Source: Larus michahellis
Taxonomy: Eukaryota; Chordata; Aves; Charadriiformes; Laridae
Direction: 5' to 3'
NCBI RefSeq assembly: GCF_964199755.1
Contig: NC_133896.1
Coordinates: forward strand, 93,434,200-93,498,199
Length of the DNA stretch: 64,000 nucleotides
Shown here piece after piece: positions 10,101 through 64,000 of this stretch (its first letter is position 1; each line of letters begins with the position of its first letter). The position numbers and the translations under genes are program-made. The notes below the pieces were generated by a model, which worked only from the letters and a program-made list of their open reading frames with translations, was not told where the DNA came from and ran no database searches.

Positions 10101-13100
10101 GGAAAATGCCTCATGCGAAGCGGTAATGCCAAAGGTGATAAGATGGAGTAAATGACTGATTGCTGGTGGCCAGAACCACGGGCAAGGGAATACCACTGGT
10201 GGTACCCGTAGCCAGATGTTACCTGGGAATGATCCACCCTGCCACGTTTTAACTCCAGGACCTGAACTGTTTAGCTAGAGCTGAGTATACTATTGTAGCT
10301 AGTAACTTGTTTAACGAGGCATTTTGGAGTCAGATTAGAAATCTTTCCATATCGCTGTTTTTTTTCAAAAAAAAAAAACAACCCACAACACAATTTTTGT
10401 CATGTTCTAAGAGTCTGTCTTGAAATTTTTGCCAAATAGCTTCATTTGGAGATCATGTTGGAATATAGCCTTTGTTCTTCTAACTTCAATGACTAAAAAT
10501 AATTCAGTGATAATAAAAACAGCAGTAATGTGGTGATGATTTACTAATTGCATCGTAGCTTCTTTTTTCCCAGAGGAAAAAAAAAGTAATGTTTTTTGGC
10601 TGAAAGTGAAATACTGCTTGCAGTAACTTTCTTACAAAGGGAATCTCTCCTATATGTGCAAACCAGAAACTTGATAAACCTGGGGACTGATTGTAAAAGC
10701 TAAAAAAAATTATGTGGTGTTCTGAGTTGTGTATCTTACTGGAATGAGATGATGGTCAGAATTTGTCTTCTGGTATTTAAAAAAAAAAAAAGGTTAAAAA
10801 ATTAAAAATATCACTACCCTGAATTTAATGGTAGATTAAGAGATTTTCAACAGCTTGGACTCTGGAGTTTTTCAAACTACTTGCAAGGTAATTTAGGCTG
10901 CCTCTGCAACATAATTATTACATTGCTTGCTTCCTGTTTCTTTTATTTGCTTTCTTATTTCCAAATAAAATCCCATACTGCCAATTAAAGCTATGTCAAT
11001 TAAGCTAGCTGTCTAAGTGGAACGTGGTATTCTTTGATGTCATCTTCTAAGTAACTTTACAGTAATTTTAGAAAGTATGTACAATAGACCAGATGTTACG
11101 GCTCAGATTAACATAATCTTTTTGCAGAGTTCTGCTCATCTTAGCCCTGCTGTCTACTTTACTATAAAAAAACAATTGCGTGTCTTGTCTGTTTTTTTTT
11201 TTTTTTTCCTCCTCTATTTTTTCCCCCTCCTCCAGAAAACTGGAAAGGATCTTGCTAACAAGAAAGGCAGTGAAATACTCTGATAACTGTGGGCTGGATG
11301 TTTCAAAGCATTTATATAAGTGTCTCCTCTGTTTGCAACAGCAACTGCTATCTTACACCTCAGTGCCAGAAGTATGCATTGAGCAGCTTCTGGAGACATG
11401 TAGTGATCTCTTGGAAAACTGTAACCTGAAAACCATCAGTCCAGCTGGCTTGCTGAAGAACTTTTGGCTTTGACTGTGATGTGTAATTGTAACTAGTAAC
11501 TTGTATTCAGTAATTCCTAATTTGATTAGTTTACCATTTTTTAATGTCATAAGGGAAGCAGGGGAACAGATATCTACAGAGATAAGAAAGCATCACGCTT
11601 TAATGTCAACAATTTTAAATGGGAACAACGTAATATAAGGAGAAATGCTAAGTGCTTAATGTATAAATTTAAGATTATAAACCAGAGAACAATATGTTGA
11701 TATATTTTTAAAATGAACTATCCTTCTTTTCTCATAGGATTTAAAATTTGTTTATCTCTTGACTATAAATTTCTGTACTTTGAAATGTTTATGTCTTACT
11801 GAACTGCAGCTTTAAAGTTAGTGGGTGTTCTAGGGATTATTCTTGCTATATAGAACTTGAACTTTGGTAATTGCCTGCTGCCCTAACAATTTTGTGTTCT
11901 TAGGACGATGATAAACAGTAGTAGTAAATGTTAGGAAGAGAGGCATGCCTTCTGTGTACATTGTAAATACCTTTGTTCTGTGTGCATCATCTGTGAGTTG
12001 CAGGACTGGTGAAGTCTGCAAGAAGTCCTGCTTGTAATAATGCTTTAAATGGACTTCATCCATATTTAAATTCCTCTCCTTGGCCTGGAGTTCCTGTGGT
12101 CTTCAGAAGATGTGTGACAGGACTTGTCCACAATTTCCAAGGGAGTTATATAGCCTTTGGGGAAAGACAGTGGAGATCTGTGTGGGATGTTTGCCTTCGT
12201 CCTTGTGATGAGTAATAGTAAGTTGGTGGCCCCTAGTAAGCAGAAGGTTTATCCTGGAAGAAACTCTAATCTTTTTATTTTGTTGTAATTTTTCCAAATT
12301 GTATAAGACTATAGTTCCTGTGCAGGAAGCATAGTATTGCTAACACAGTACTTCTGTTTTATTATAAGATTAGATGTAAAGCTAATCTTCCTGTTACGTA
12401 ACTTCAATGAAGATAGCTTAATCTTAGTCTTTCTCACCCTTACACTCTAGAAAGTCTAATCAGTACATTTTCTTAAGTACCATTCTAGAATTCCATATCT
12501 TTAAGAAAAAAAAAATTGTTTAGACTGGGGTTCCTTTATCTCTGAGGAGCCTGTGGGGTAATTAACTGACATTCGTGTTAATTTTTGGAAGGGCTTAAAG
12601 TATATTTGTAGTTGCATGAGAGAACTCAGTATAACTCAAGCAGTTCCTATAGTTTTAAAAAGACTCAAGTAATTCAAGTAACACCAAAATGTAAATGGCA
12701 TGCTAGATAAAATACGAAGTTCCTTACTGACTAAATTCCTATTTTCTATTAGTGGTTAAGGTACCACAGAAGACTCTTCTAATGGATGCACTGAAAGAAG
12801 AATCTGAGATCATTTATGATTTCTGCATGTGCAACCCCCCCTTTTTTGCCAACCAATTGGAAGCAAAGGTAAGTTAACAAACTAAACGTGGTGTGTACTT
12901 CAGTGTTCAATGAGTGGGAGGGTAGCAACAATTTAACCTCTTCCCTTGTGGAAGGTTGAGTGGAAAATCCCAAATCATGATGAAATAGCATTTAAGTCTT
13001 CTCCCTGCTTCGCTCCCCACACCAAGTTTTGAAAAACCTAACTGTTGCCCTTCCTGAAGTGGAGGATGACCTGTAGATTTTTTTCATGAGTTCTTACTGT

Positions 13101-16100
13101 CTTACAGAATTAGTTTGGAAAGTAGACAGCTAGTAAATCTGAAATCAGGTGCCCATTGCGTAACAGTGGTACAGAGGAATTAGTTTCTGGCATTATGCCT
13201 GTCTGTATTTTTTGTTTCCTTAGTGATTTAGGCAGTATCATACAACTCAGAACAGTTCTTGCAATACCCACTGAGTATAGTCAGAAACTTAACTCTATAA
13301 TGTAGGGCAGTAGAAAAAAGATTTATGTGTTGGAATTAAACACTATAGATTGTAATTGTGTAGATGCATGAAACCAGCATGTCTTGCTTGTATTGGAACC
13401 ACATATTTCATATTAGCAGGATACTGATGTGTGACAAATAACTTACCTAGGTTTGAGACTGTAGGGATGTCACTCAGTTACGCTTATTTTGAACATATCT
13501 TTGTCTATTATGTATGGTTCTGATGGGAGGAGCATAACTAGAGGTGATGATACTTGCTACCCGTGAAAGATTGAGTCAGGAAGCAGCCTAAATTTTCATT
13601 AAATTTTCACCTGAAATGTTCCTTTTTATCCAGGGAGTAAATTCTCGAAATCCACGGCGTCCCCCTCCCAGTTCTGTAAATACAGGAGGGATCACAGAAA
13701 TCATGGCTGAAGGGGGAGAACTAGAATTTGTCAAAAGAATTATTCATGATAGTCTACAACTTAAAAAGAGGTTACGGTAAGTGCATTGTGCCAGTTAAAA
13801 AAAAAACAAACCACCTTTTATTTCCTTCTTTGGCAGAAATCATGTGAAAATCATATTTTAAGTAAGGAATGTAGCTGTTCAGTGGTATCTGTTTGGTTTG
13901 TTTAATGATGCATACAGATCTGTAATTAGTCTCAGTGAATGTAAAATTGGTTATTCCTGAGCATCAAACAATTACAACTCATCGTTGGAGGTATGTAAAG
14001 GCAGAAGGCAAAAAAAGCCTGTATGAGTGACACTTGTAGCTTGCAGCTAAGTTAGCACTCATACTTGCTAAAGACAGACAGGGTTGATTTTTAACAGTTT
14101 CTGGGATGGGGGAAGATTTATGACATTGCCTAGTTATCTGTTCATTACCTAAAAGTTTCTGTCTTTTCCTGGCTGAATTTTGGTAACTTGCAGCTTTGCC
14201 TACTAAAGGGCACTGTTGTACCGAATGCTGTCTTGAGTGAACATAAGCTACCATAAAAATCATAGCCTTTTGAACAAGATAAACAGATGGCACATCTTGA
14301 GCTTTCTGACGATCTGACTTTTGCTCCCCTAGTGCTGTACGTCATTCCTCTAGCTCTTCTGGAAGATATTTTTTTTTTTTTTTTTTAGTATTCCAAAATA
14401 TAGCTGCCAAGATTTTGTGTGTGTATTACCACAGCTTCTCCAGTGCTGTAAGCAAGTGAAGTAAAGCCTGCCGTTTTTATATTCAAGAAGTGTTTTGCTT
14501 TTGTTTTGTTTAGACCCTTCTAGGCAGAGCATTACATTAGAACCTCATATTCATCTGTCTAATACCAAAATTTTTTTTTAGAATGTTTGTTTTCTAGTAA
14601 CGGGCCTGAAAAAATGAAGGATATACTCAGTTTTTGGAAAAAAAAAATGACAAAGCAAAACTGCATTTGTCTCTGTTAGAAGTGCTTCTATCTAGTAGTG
14701 CTTTGAAGAAAAAAAAAGTTGAGGAGGTTTGCAGAGGTTGCAATTTTGCAAACCCTGAAATGTCGTAGGAGGTTTTTTTTTTTAATGACCTTCCTTTCTC
14801 TGTCACCCCCCAAATCTTATAAAACATAAAAAGGGGATAGATAGTATGGCAGAGTGATGTTCAGATGTGGTTAAAAGCCAGAAGAATTAAATTTTTGAGA
14901 CTTTTTAGCAATCTTGTTTGTGACAGTGAGGACACTGGAAAATGACTGTCCTGTCAAAGTTTGTAGGTAGAATGTTATTTTAGGCTACTTGATGTAGACA
15001 AGCTTTTAGCTGTGTACGCTCTTCTTAGTGTCTAAAATGTAGTGATTTTTCAAAACTAAATACAAGCTGAAACTGTTGTCCTGAATTTAGTCAGTGATGC
15101 AATGGGTGAGGGGAGGCAAGTCAGAGAGAAAGTGATGGTATATACATATATATTTTAAATGTTCTTCTATTAGGTGGTAGTCAGTAGGTCTGCTTCTGAG
15201 GCATAAATGCTTGTCAATAGTTGAATATTCCTTTTTATTCTGATTCGTTCTCCAAATAAAGTGGAGAAATTTAAAAGATCATTGTAAGTGGTAACATCTT
15301 CCACATAACAGGATTTTTGGTTGTTTAGGCACTGTTTCAATACTAGACTTAATGTATTTCCTAAAAAAGGGAAAAGCTTTCCCTGTCCAGTCTGTCTTTG
15401 GGCCTTCTGTTCCATTTCATGTTGTACTGTGTTCTAGTCTCTGTTTAAGAGTGTGATTATTTTGTTGTTGTTTTGTTTTTAAATCTTCTGTTGTTCTTGC
15501 AGGTTTCTGATCCAAGTAGTTCTTTCTGGTAGTTGCCATTTTCAGTTGAAGTGGATTTGTAAAATGCTTTGTTAATGTGTTGTTTGCAGATGGTACAGTT
15601 GCATGTTGGGGAAAAAGTGCAGTTTAGCGCCATTGAAAGAGGAACTTCGAATCCAGGGGGTGAGTTTGTATATAGTCCATGTATATCCTGTATATGTTCT
15701 ATGCAATATATACTATGTTCTAATGTGTGTGGGTAATTATTATTGAATTATTTTACTGAAGTTTTTTATTTACAAGGAAAAACTGGAGTTCCTTGTTAGG
15801 GAACCACACAAAGCAGTTGAGGCTTAATTATTTCAGATTCAAAGCTGATAGATAGGTAGCACATATTGTCTCCAGATTTTTTGCCTTTATCATGTGTAGA
15901 AGCATGTCTTTGTCCATTCTGCTTTAAAATAACCTTAACCACAGGTATTGTAAAAAAAATAAAATGTTCTAGCTCTCTTTCCTCTTAGTTAATGTGAAAT
16001 CTAGCAATTTTGTTCATAAATGAAATTGTAGCATTATTTAAAGCACAACCTTTTTTTGTGTGTGTTCACTTCTGGCACCAGGTAAAATCAAACCTTTGCT

Positions 16101-19100
16101 ACTATCTCATGCAAGAAAGCTGTGCAGAGCACTCTTTTTATGGCTTTCTGGAGGAAGCGTAATCTTTAATTTCCATACAAAGAAAGTAATTGTGAGATCT
16201 GACCTTGTATATGGTGGAGAGGTGAAGGAAAGAGAATGCATGGTGAAATCAATTCCCAGAAAGATGAACTACAAGCCATAGGGAGTCCTTAATACCAAAA
16301 GCAGATGCTGCGCTATGCACCAAATTTCAAGTATCTGACTTTATTCCCTATCCTTGAACCTGTTGCACCTCAGTCTTAGTAAAGTGAGAGCAATGCTTGC
16401 AAACCTTGCATAGAAAAGCTGAGTTTTCCTTTTGTATTTTTCTCGAAATTGCCAATTTCATTTTGTTCAGGTTTGTAATCTTTGTTGTAATAGAGCTGGG
16501 AATATATTCATTGTAACCAAGTGCAGGCTGTGTTGTGGTGCAGGTTAGGATGCAGCATAAATGTTACGAAAAGTCCACTCATTGTTCAAAATTGTCTTGA
16601 CATTTGCTGTATTATTGGAAATTTTGGCAGAATTAGGAATTCAAAGGCAGTGAAAGTTCTAGGATAGAAACACCTTTTCTTCTCTCTTTTTGAAGGCGTT
16701 TCTCAAAAGTAAGATTATTTTTTATTCTGTGCAGACCTGGGGCTTGTGCTCTGGAGCTGATAATTCAAAGTGAGGTGGGATAGTTGGTATTTATCCTTGC
16801 TAGTATTTAGCACATTCTCCATACCATACCTAAATGCCTTACAGGATCCATGTGTGGACAGACTCGTTAACACTAGCACTGGATCTGAGCTTTATATTTA
16901 AAGGCAGTCTAAGTTCAGACTTAATGTTTTGGGGCAAAGATAGAGAAGTGTTTCTGGGCATGTTTCTTCCATCTGCAGACAGTCAGTGGCTTGGCTTCGC
17001 AGCCCTTCGTTGCCTTTGTTCTGTGTCCTTTGCTACAGCAATGGGTTCAGTATTCAAGTGTGGAACAGGAGCAGGTTCTGAACAAGGAAAAAGAACGCAC
17101 TTTTTGCAGAATCAGAATGCAGATGTGTGCCGTAGGTGTGCTGGATTGCTGCACAAAAAGGGTTATGTTTTGTGTTGCTGAACTTGAAGCTCTGGAAGGG
17201 CATAGACATGGCAGGGCAGAGATGGGAAATCCTGGACATGGATACAAGGCTTGGCACTGACATCCATGAGCCGTGTCAGAAAGAATCTCCAGTTCTGTCA
17301 TGAGAAAATAACTTTGTCAACTTTGTGATTTTTTTTTTTTTAATTTGAAAATGTGTGCAGTAAAACAATATTGTTTGTTAATACGAGATTAAGTTTTGTA
17401 TCGCTGCTTTGCATAGGTTCCTAAAGTTACTCATACTGAATTCTGTCAAGGACGCACCATGAGATGGGCACTGGCATGGAGTTTCTATGATGATGTGCAA
17501 GTACCTGTAAGTAGCTTAATGTTGGTTTGCTTGTGATTGTGCCTCTTGTTTGAGGAAGGGCCTAATGAACTATAACTGCCATGAAACAAACTCTTTTCCT
17601 TCACACTGGAATGTTGGATGCGCTGTATGGACTGTGGAATTTCTTAACTGGCTGCCAGTCTGTTAGCAGTAGTTACATGTGACTCATAAATGACCTATGT
17701 TTAGGGAGGAAAAAAGAAGCCTGTGCAGGAGCTTCCTGTGTGTTTCAGTGAAAGTCAAGGTTGCTTGTAACATAATTCAAATAGCAATTTTATATTAAAA
17801 ATATGCCAAGTTTAGGGGTAGGTTTGAACTTAAGGCTTCCCTCTGAAAACTTGGTTTTAATTTACCGTATAAATTTTGTTACTGAATAGACATGATCATG
17901 TCTAGCTCAGTCTTGCCTACGTGAATGTAAGTGGAGTTCGTTCACCTTAACTAATGAGAACCAGTTGCTTTTTTTGGATCCAGATGTACATATAGGGTAA
18001 GATAGGATAGACAATAACCAGCCTTATCGAAGATGCACGTAAACCTTCAGTGAACTTGGACCAAAATGTGGATATTAGCGCTTGACCTCTATTCCCCAGA
18101 ACAGCTGTACTTTCTCAGCTCACAGAGGGCTAATGGCATGAAGGGACCAGTGATGCCTTTTGCCTAATATCTGAAGATAAATTCCATCTGTCCATCATCC
18201 TAACGCAAAGTGCATGATCCTCTTAGCTATTTTTAATCTAAAATTCTTCAGAGTGAAGCGAAGTGAAACACAGGCCATCTCAATGACTTTTTAGTGGCTT
18301 ACATTATACTCTTAATCCCCATGTCTTCTGAGTACAAAAGTTATCCCACTAATACTGCATAATTTTTTTTTTCTTTCTTCTTCTAGTCACCTCCCTCTAA
18401 AAGAAGAAAATTAGAAAAACCCCGAAAGCCAATTACTTTTATGGTCTTGGCTTCTACAGTCAAAGAGTTATCCGTCAAAGCTGCAGCTATGGGGTGGGAT
18501 GCTGTAGAAGCTATTGCTGTGGTTAGAGCCTGGGTAGAGAAGATTCTCACTGATCTGAAGGTACAGTATTAAGCATTGTATGTTAAAACAACATCCTACT
18601 TGAAAGCATAATTGTGATAGTATGAAGTTCTGCTGTTTTCTGCAATAGGTTCAGCATAAACGTGTTCCATGTGGAAAAGATGAAGTCAGCCTGTTTGTGA
18701 CTGCCATTGAAAACTCCTGGATTCATTTGAGGAGAAAGAAACGAGAGAGAATAAGGCAATTACGAGAACTTCCTCGGGCTTCTGAAGATACTTTGCAAGC
18801 AATGGAAGAGGAAAAAAACAGCCAGAAGAGTGTGAGCAACAGTTCGGACTGTGAAAACCCCAAGACTGAAGACTCTGAAACAGGGTTTATGGCACCTGAT
18901 GAGGATGTCCGCTTGACCACAGGTGATGAGCTAATAGAAGAATCTGCTACCAAAGAAGAACACAGCGAGCACGCGAAGGGGGAGGAGACAGAAGCAAAGC
19001 AGGCAGAAACATCACTTGGCAAAGGTTCCAGTAATGCAAAGGAGGAACCTTGCCCTTCAGAGGAAGCCAGCAATATGACAGTTGAAAAAGAACAAAGTCC

Positions 19101-19266
19101 CAAAGAAACTAGTAGATGTTTTCTCTTTAAGTGCTTAATGAATGTGAAGAAAGAAGGAAATGATGTATTAGTAGAAATGCACTGGGTTGAAGGACAGAAC
19201 AGAGACTTGATGAACCAGCTGTGCACATACGTTCGGAACCAAATTCTTCGACTGGTTGCTAGTTAG
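7008..19266 (+). CDS. METTL16: METTL16, RNA N6-adenosine methyltransferase: join(7008..7135,7333..7532,9247..9387,12753..12868,13634..13776,15590..15659,17417..17506,18387..18560,18649..19266)
   Basis: METTL16 methylates the adenosine in the UACAGAGAA loop of MAT2A mRNA hairpins and of U6 snRNA, linking SAM level to MAT2A splicing and stability (family knowledge). Nine exons give 559 codons, against 562 in human. The start MALNKSMHARNRYKDKPP is nearly identical to the human N-terminus and has a strong context (GCCATGG). Seen in the translation: the SAM-binding loop IDIGTGASC near residues 107-115, EVDD near 133-136, the regulatory K-loop VPQK with Lys163, and the catalytic NPPF at 184-187, the same numbering as human. 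GGITEIMAEGGELEFVKRI follows around residue 215. Exon 9 carries a basic helix (LRRKKRERIRQL), an acidic variable linker, and the vertebrate-conserved C-terminal region with VEMHWVEGQNRDLMNQLCTY. All junctions keep frame. Introns range from 88 to 3365 bases. Confidence 0.97.
7333..7532 (+). CDS. METTL16: METTL16 exon 2, residues 43-109
   Basis: The exon encodes SLNFKDPEAVRALTCTLL and the substrate-contacting RLIPTVPLRLNYIHWVEDL, then RRGIDI just before the SAM loop. The acceptor is tttcag and the donor is gtactt. One base (G) carries over. Confidence 0.95.
9247..9387 (+). CDS. METTL16: METTL16 exon 3, residues 110-156, SAM-binding loop
   Basis: The exon encodes GTGASCIYPLLGATLNGWYF and then TEVDDMCFNYAKKNVEQN, the glycine-rich motif and acidic residue that hold S-adenosylmethionine. 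The acceptor is cttcag and the donor is gtatga. Confidence 0.95.
9388..12752 (+). other. METTL16: METTL16 intron 3, longest intron of the gene
   Basis: This is 3.4 kb of AT-rich DNA with short A and T runs. I see no exon with splice sites, no CR1 tail and no RNA gene in it. A TACAGAGAA nonamer at 9755 is not flanked by a stem. Confidence 0.6.
12753..12868 (+). CDS. METTL16: METTL16 exon 4, residues 157-195, catalytic NPPF
   Basis: The exon encodes VVKVPQKTLL (K-loop with Lys163), YDFCMCNPPFFANQLEAK with the catalytic NPPF at 184-187. The acceptor is ctattag and the donor is gtaagt. Confidence 0.97.
13634..13776 (+). CDS. METTL16: METTL16 exon 5, residues 196-242
   Basis: The exon encodes the Arg/Pro-rich loop NSRNPRRPPPSS and ITEIMAEGGELEFVKRI, both near identical to human. 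The acceptor is atccag and the donor is gtaagt. Two bases (CG) carry over. Confidence 0.95.
15590..15659 (+). CDS. METTL16: METTL16 exon 6, residues 243-266
   Basis: A 70-base exon encodes WYSCMLGKKCSLAPLKEELR between a tttgcag acceptor and a gtgagt donor. Confidence 0.95.
17417..17506 (+). CDS. METTL16: METTL16 exon 7, residues 267-296
   Basis: A 90-base exon encodes VPKVTHTEFCQGRTMRWALA and then WSFYDDVQVP, the end of the methyltransferase fold. The acceptor is gcatag and the donor is gtaagt. Confidence 0.95.
18387..18560 (+). CDS. METTL16: METTL16 exon 8, residues 297-354
   Basis: The exon encodes SPPSKRRKLEKPRKPITF (basic, nuclear-localisation-like) and the start of the first vertebrate-conserved segment (TVKELSVKAA, KILTDLK). 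The acceptor is ttctag and the donor is gtacag. Confidence 0.93.
18649..19266 (+). CDS. METTL16: METTL16 exon 9 and stop, residues 355-559
   Basis: The exon begins VQHKRVPCGKDEVSLFVTAI, then a basic helix, a Glu/Ser-rich low-complexity linker of about 100 residues that differs from mammals, and the conserved C-terminal RNA-binding region ending in RLVAS and TAG. The intron before it is only 88 bases. Confidence 0.95.
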   Translation, partial: VQHKRVPCGKDEVSLFVTAIENSWIHLRRKKRERIRQLRELPRASEDTLQAMEEEKNSQKSVSNSSDCENPKTEDSETGFMAPDEDVRLTTGDELIEESATKEEHSEHAKGEETEAKQAETSLGKGSSNAKEEPCPSEEASNMTVEKEQSPKETSRCFLFKCLMNVKKEGNDVLVEMHWVEGQNRDLMNQLCTYVRNQILRLVAS

Positions 19267-20470
19267 CCCTTTTTCCTACTTTCAGTCAGTCCTCAAATTT
19301 TGTTAACTATTTTTAACAGATTAAAATTTTCAGTTATCAAAACCTGTTTTTTCCCCTTCAGAAAATCAGTAAAATGGAGATTAAAGTCCCCTATAATACT
19401 TTAAATAGCTTTTTCAAAGCTGCAAGGAGCATATGAAGTGTACTTCATTGGATGTGAAGTGATGGGGAACTAATAGATTTTGTGCTGCAGTTGTAAAACT
19501 ACATGTTAAAGTGAAACATGGCTGTGCTGTGACAGTTTCAAATATCAACAGTGCTTATTCTGGTCTTTTTTCTGCTGCAATAGAATTATATATTGTTACT
19601 AAGTAGAAATCTTTACTGAAATATTTTCAATATTTTTTCAATACTGATGCAGAAAATGGTTAGTCTGCTGTGGGAATTGTTTTCTGCAGCGAGGAGTCTT
19701 CAATTAAGGATTTAAGTATGCCTCTCTTCCCTTTAATGCATTTAACCTTTGGTCATCAGAGTGGCGAGATGGATGCATCCTTCAAGTGTCAATTCATTAA
19801 AATAATTGCTTTAGAAAATGTGGTGGTGTACTTTTTTGATGCTTGGGCTTTGAAACACAGAAGAGCCCTACTATTAGTATCTGGTTTGGTAAACTTTGTT
19901 CTAACAACAAAATAAGCTCTTTGAGCTGCTTGGTTTTAAAGATGATTTAACTATGTTGACTGTTCCATTAGACCATTCCTTACACTGATTCAGATATAAT
20001 CATCTGAAATGACAGCAGTATTTAATCTTGCTTCCATTTAATCTTAAGAGATTGCCTTAAGGGCAGGAATGAGAGGTGCTCATCTTTGTGGGCCAGAAGT
20101 TCCTTATGCAGGACAAAGATGGGTACAGAAGCTTTAGGCTCTTGCAGAGGAAGACAACTGTACGGAAGGCTTGTGTTTCCACATGTGACTCCCACATCCT
20201 TTTTTCCACCAGCTGTTCTCCCAGTGTTTCTGGGCCAGTGACCAGTTCCTGTGAGGAGAGAGGCTGAGGGACATGGGTCTTGGGTGCCTTGGAGAAGGTG
20301 TGTGTGCATGTTTGAGATGATGAGCACCGGCAGTGCTTTGCATGAGGTCAGCCTCCCAAGCTGTGATCCATTTCTCTGTAGAGATGTACAGAACATGGAG
20401 AGAAAGTATTTCTGAGAGAGTGTGTGTGCATGTTACCCAAAATAAAAGATGCACCCCTTTTGAGGGAGTG
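19267..20470 (+). other. METTL16: METTL16 3'UTR
   Basis: Non-coding sequence runs from the stop codon to the AATAAA at 20441. A weaker ATTAAA at 19320-19325 could give a much shorter 3'UTR. The extent is inferred from these signals only. Confidence 0.5.
20441..20446 (+). terminator. METTL16: Poly(A) signal AATAAA for METTL16
   Basis: This is a canonical AATAAA about 1.2 kb after the stop codon. A GU-rich stretch (TGTTTGTG) begins about 62 bases later, with a strong hairpin in between. Confidence 0.55.
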
Positions 20471-20506
20471 CAGTATTTCCTTCTGAGGGACAGAAGGAAA
20501 TACTGC
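20470..20506 (+). repeat. Perfect 16-bp hairpin after the METTL16 poly(A) signal
   Basis: Arm 1 is 20470-20485 (GCAGTATTTCCTTCTG), the loop AGGGA is 20486-20490, and arm 2 is 20491-20506, the exact reverse complement. T20469 and A20507 extend the stem by one pair and a G-T pair could follow. It sits between AATAAA and a GU-rich element. Confidence 0.9.
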
Positions 20507-20990
20507 ATATGTTTGTGCTACTGGAACTGCTTTGAGTGCTCACCCTCAGTTGTATTTCTGGATAGATGAGCGTGTCTTCTTAAGTTGAAGTTAAAAGCAA
20601 CTTAGAAAAGCCTTAATCTCCCCCCCTCTGCTGTTAACCATTGTATGTCATGCTACTTGGAACTTCTACAAGTGAAGGACAAAGACTTCCATTTTTGGGA
20701 TACTGCAGAATTTTCACAGAACTGCTTCAGACATTCACATCACTGGGAAGAGGTGAAACTACCCCTACTCTCTGAAGAATCTGAAGGGGTTATTTTGGCA
20801 AGCTGAGGCCTTAAAAACAGAAAGCAAGGCTATCTGTCCTTCGTGCTGTTCCCTGTTTATCGTTTCCGAGGATGAAGCAGCTCTCCCAGGTGAGGCTGTG
20901 TGCTTGTGGCAAGCTTCTTTTGCTGAAGCAGACCGCGTTATGTTGCGTCGTTAATTCTCTTTCACCCGTACAACACGAATAACCGACGCT
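20507..20990. other. Intergenic DNA between METTL16 and POLQ
   Basis: About 0.5 kb of ordinary sequence between the hairpin and the POLQ CpG island. No gene or repeat was recognised. Confidence 0.5.
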
Positions 20991-21193
20991 GCTGCAGCGT
21001 ACCCAGTTGGCTGCGGGAACACCCTCCTCGCATCCACCACACGGAGCCGGCGTCGCTCCTGCCCTTTCCCCGCGCCCGTTTCGGGTGCCGGTAGCGGGGC
21101 TGCCGCCCCGAGGCGGGGGCAGAGAAGCCGCCCAGCGGCCGCGCTGGGTCGGGCGGCGCCTACTCGGCCGGGCGGGGCGGTGCCGGGGTTTGA

Positions 21194-64000
<42,807 letters not shown>

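Noticed and set aside
18723-19226. 167-codon open frame on the - strand within METTL16 exon 9
   Set aside because: Antisense shadow of the acidic coding exon. It is Ser/Leu-rich with no recognisable family.

Overview
The window is vertebrate nuclear DNA and very probably avian. It holds long GT-AG split genes, an AT-rich intronic background, two CpG-island promoters, and four CR1 non-LTR retrotransposon copies as the main recognisable interspersed repeat. No CRISPR array, prokaryotic operon, intact retrovirus or tRNA/rRNA gene was found.

Three protein genes lie head to tail on the + strand. (1) About 1-5300: the 3' part of a TNF receptor 1 gene (TNFRSF1A). It includes the last cysteine-rich exons, the transmembrane exon, a short cytoplasmic linker, the death-domain exon and a 3'UTR with an AATAAA at 5276. 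(2) About 6740-20470: a complete METTL16 gene, the RNA N6-adenosine methyltransferase. It has 9 coding exons and 559 codons, with a CpG-island promoter and a probable poly(A) signal at 20441. (3) About 21000 to the window end: POLQ, DNA polymerase theta. Twenty-one complete coding exons and the first 18 bases of a twenty-second give 2208 codons. They cover the superfamily 2 helicase, the long disordered centre (one 3.1 kb exon), the inactive exonuclease-like domain and the start of the polymerase domain. The catalytic palm and fingers lie beyond the window. I checked reading frame across every junction and all introns are GT-AG.

Four CR1 copies (about 5.9, 32.5-34.4, 47.3 and 55.9-56.9 kb) all lie on the - strand, opposite to the genes. 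The copy in POLQ intron 5 is the longest and carries decayed endonuclease and reverse-transcriptase remnants with substitutions at catalytic motifs.

The genes do not form an operon-like unit. TNFRSF1A is a cell-surface death receptor, METTL16 controls SAM homeostasis and U6 snRNA methylation, and POLQ drives microhomology-mediated end joining. I found no convincing new biological system. The points most worth a second look are: a perfect 16-bp hairpin between the METTL16 poly(A) signal and a GU-rich element; the POLQ start, where a weak-context start codon overlaps a CHR-like box next to E2F-like and YY1-like motifs and a strong out-of-frame AUG; a ZNF143-like site deep in POLQ intron 4; and the juxtaposition of three genes that lie on three different human chromosomes.
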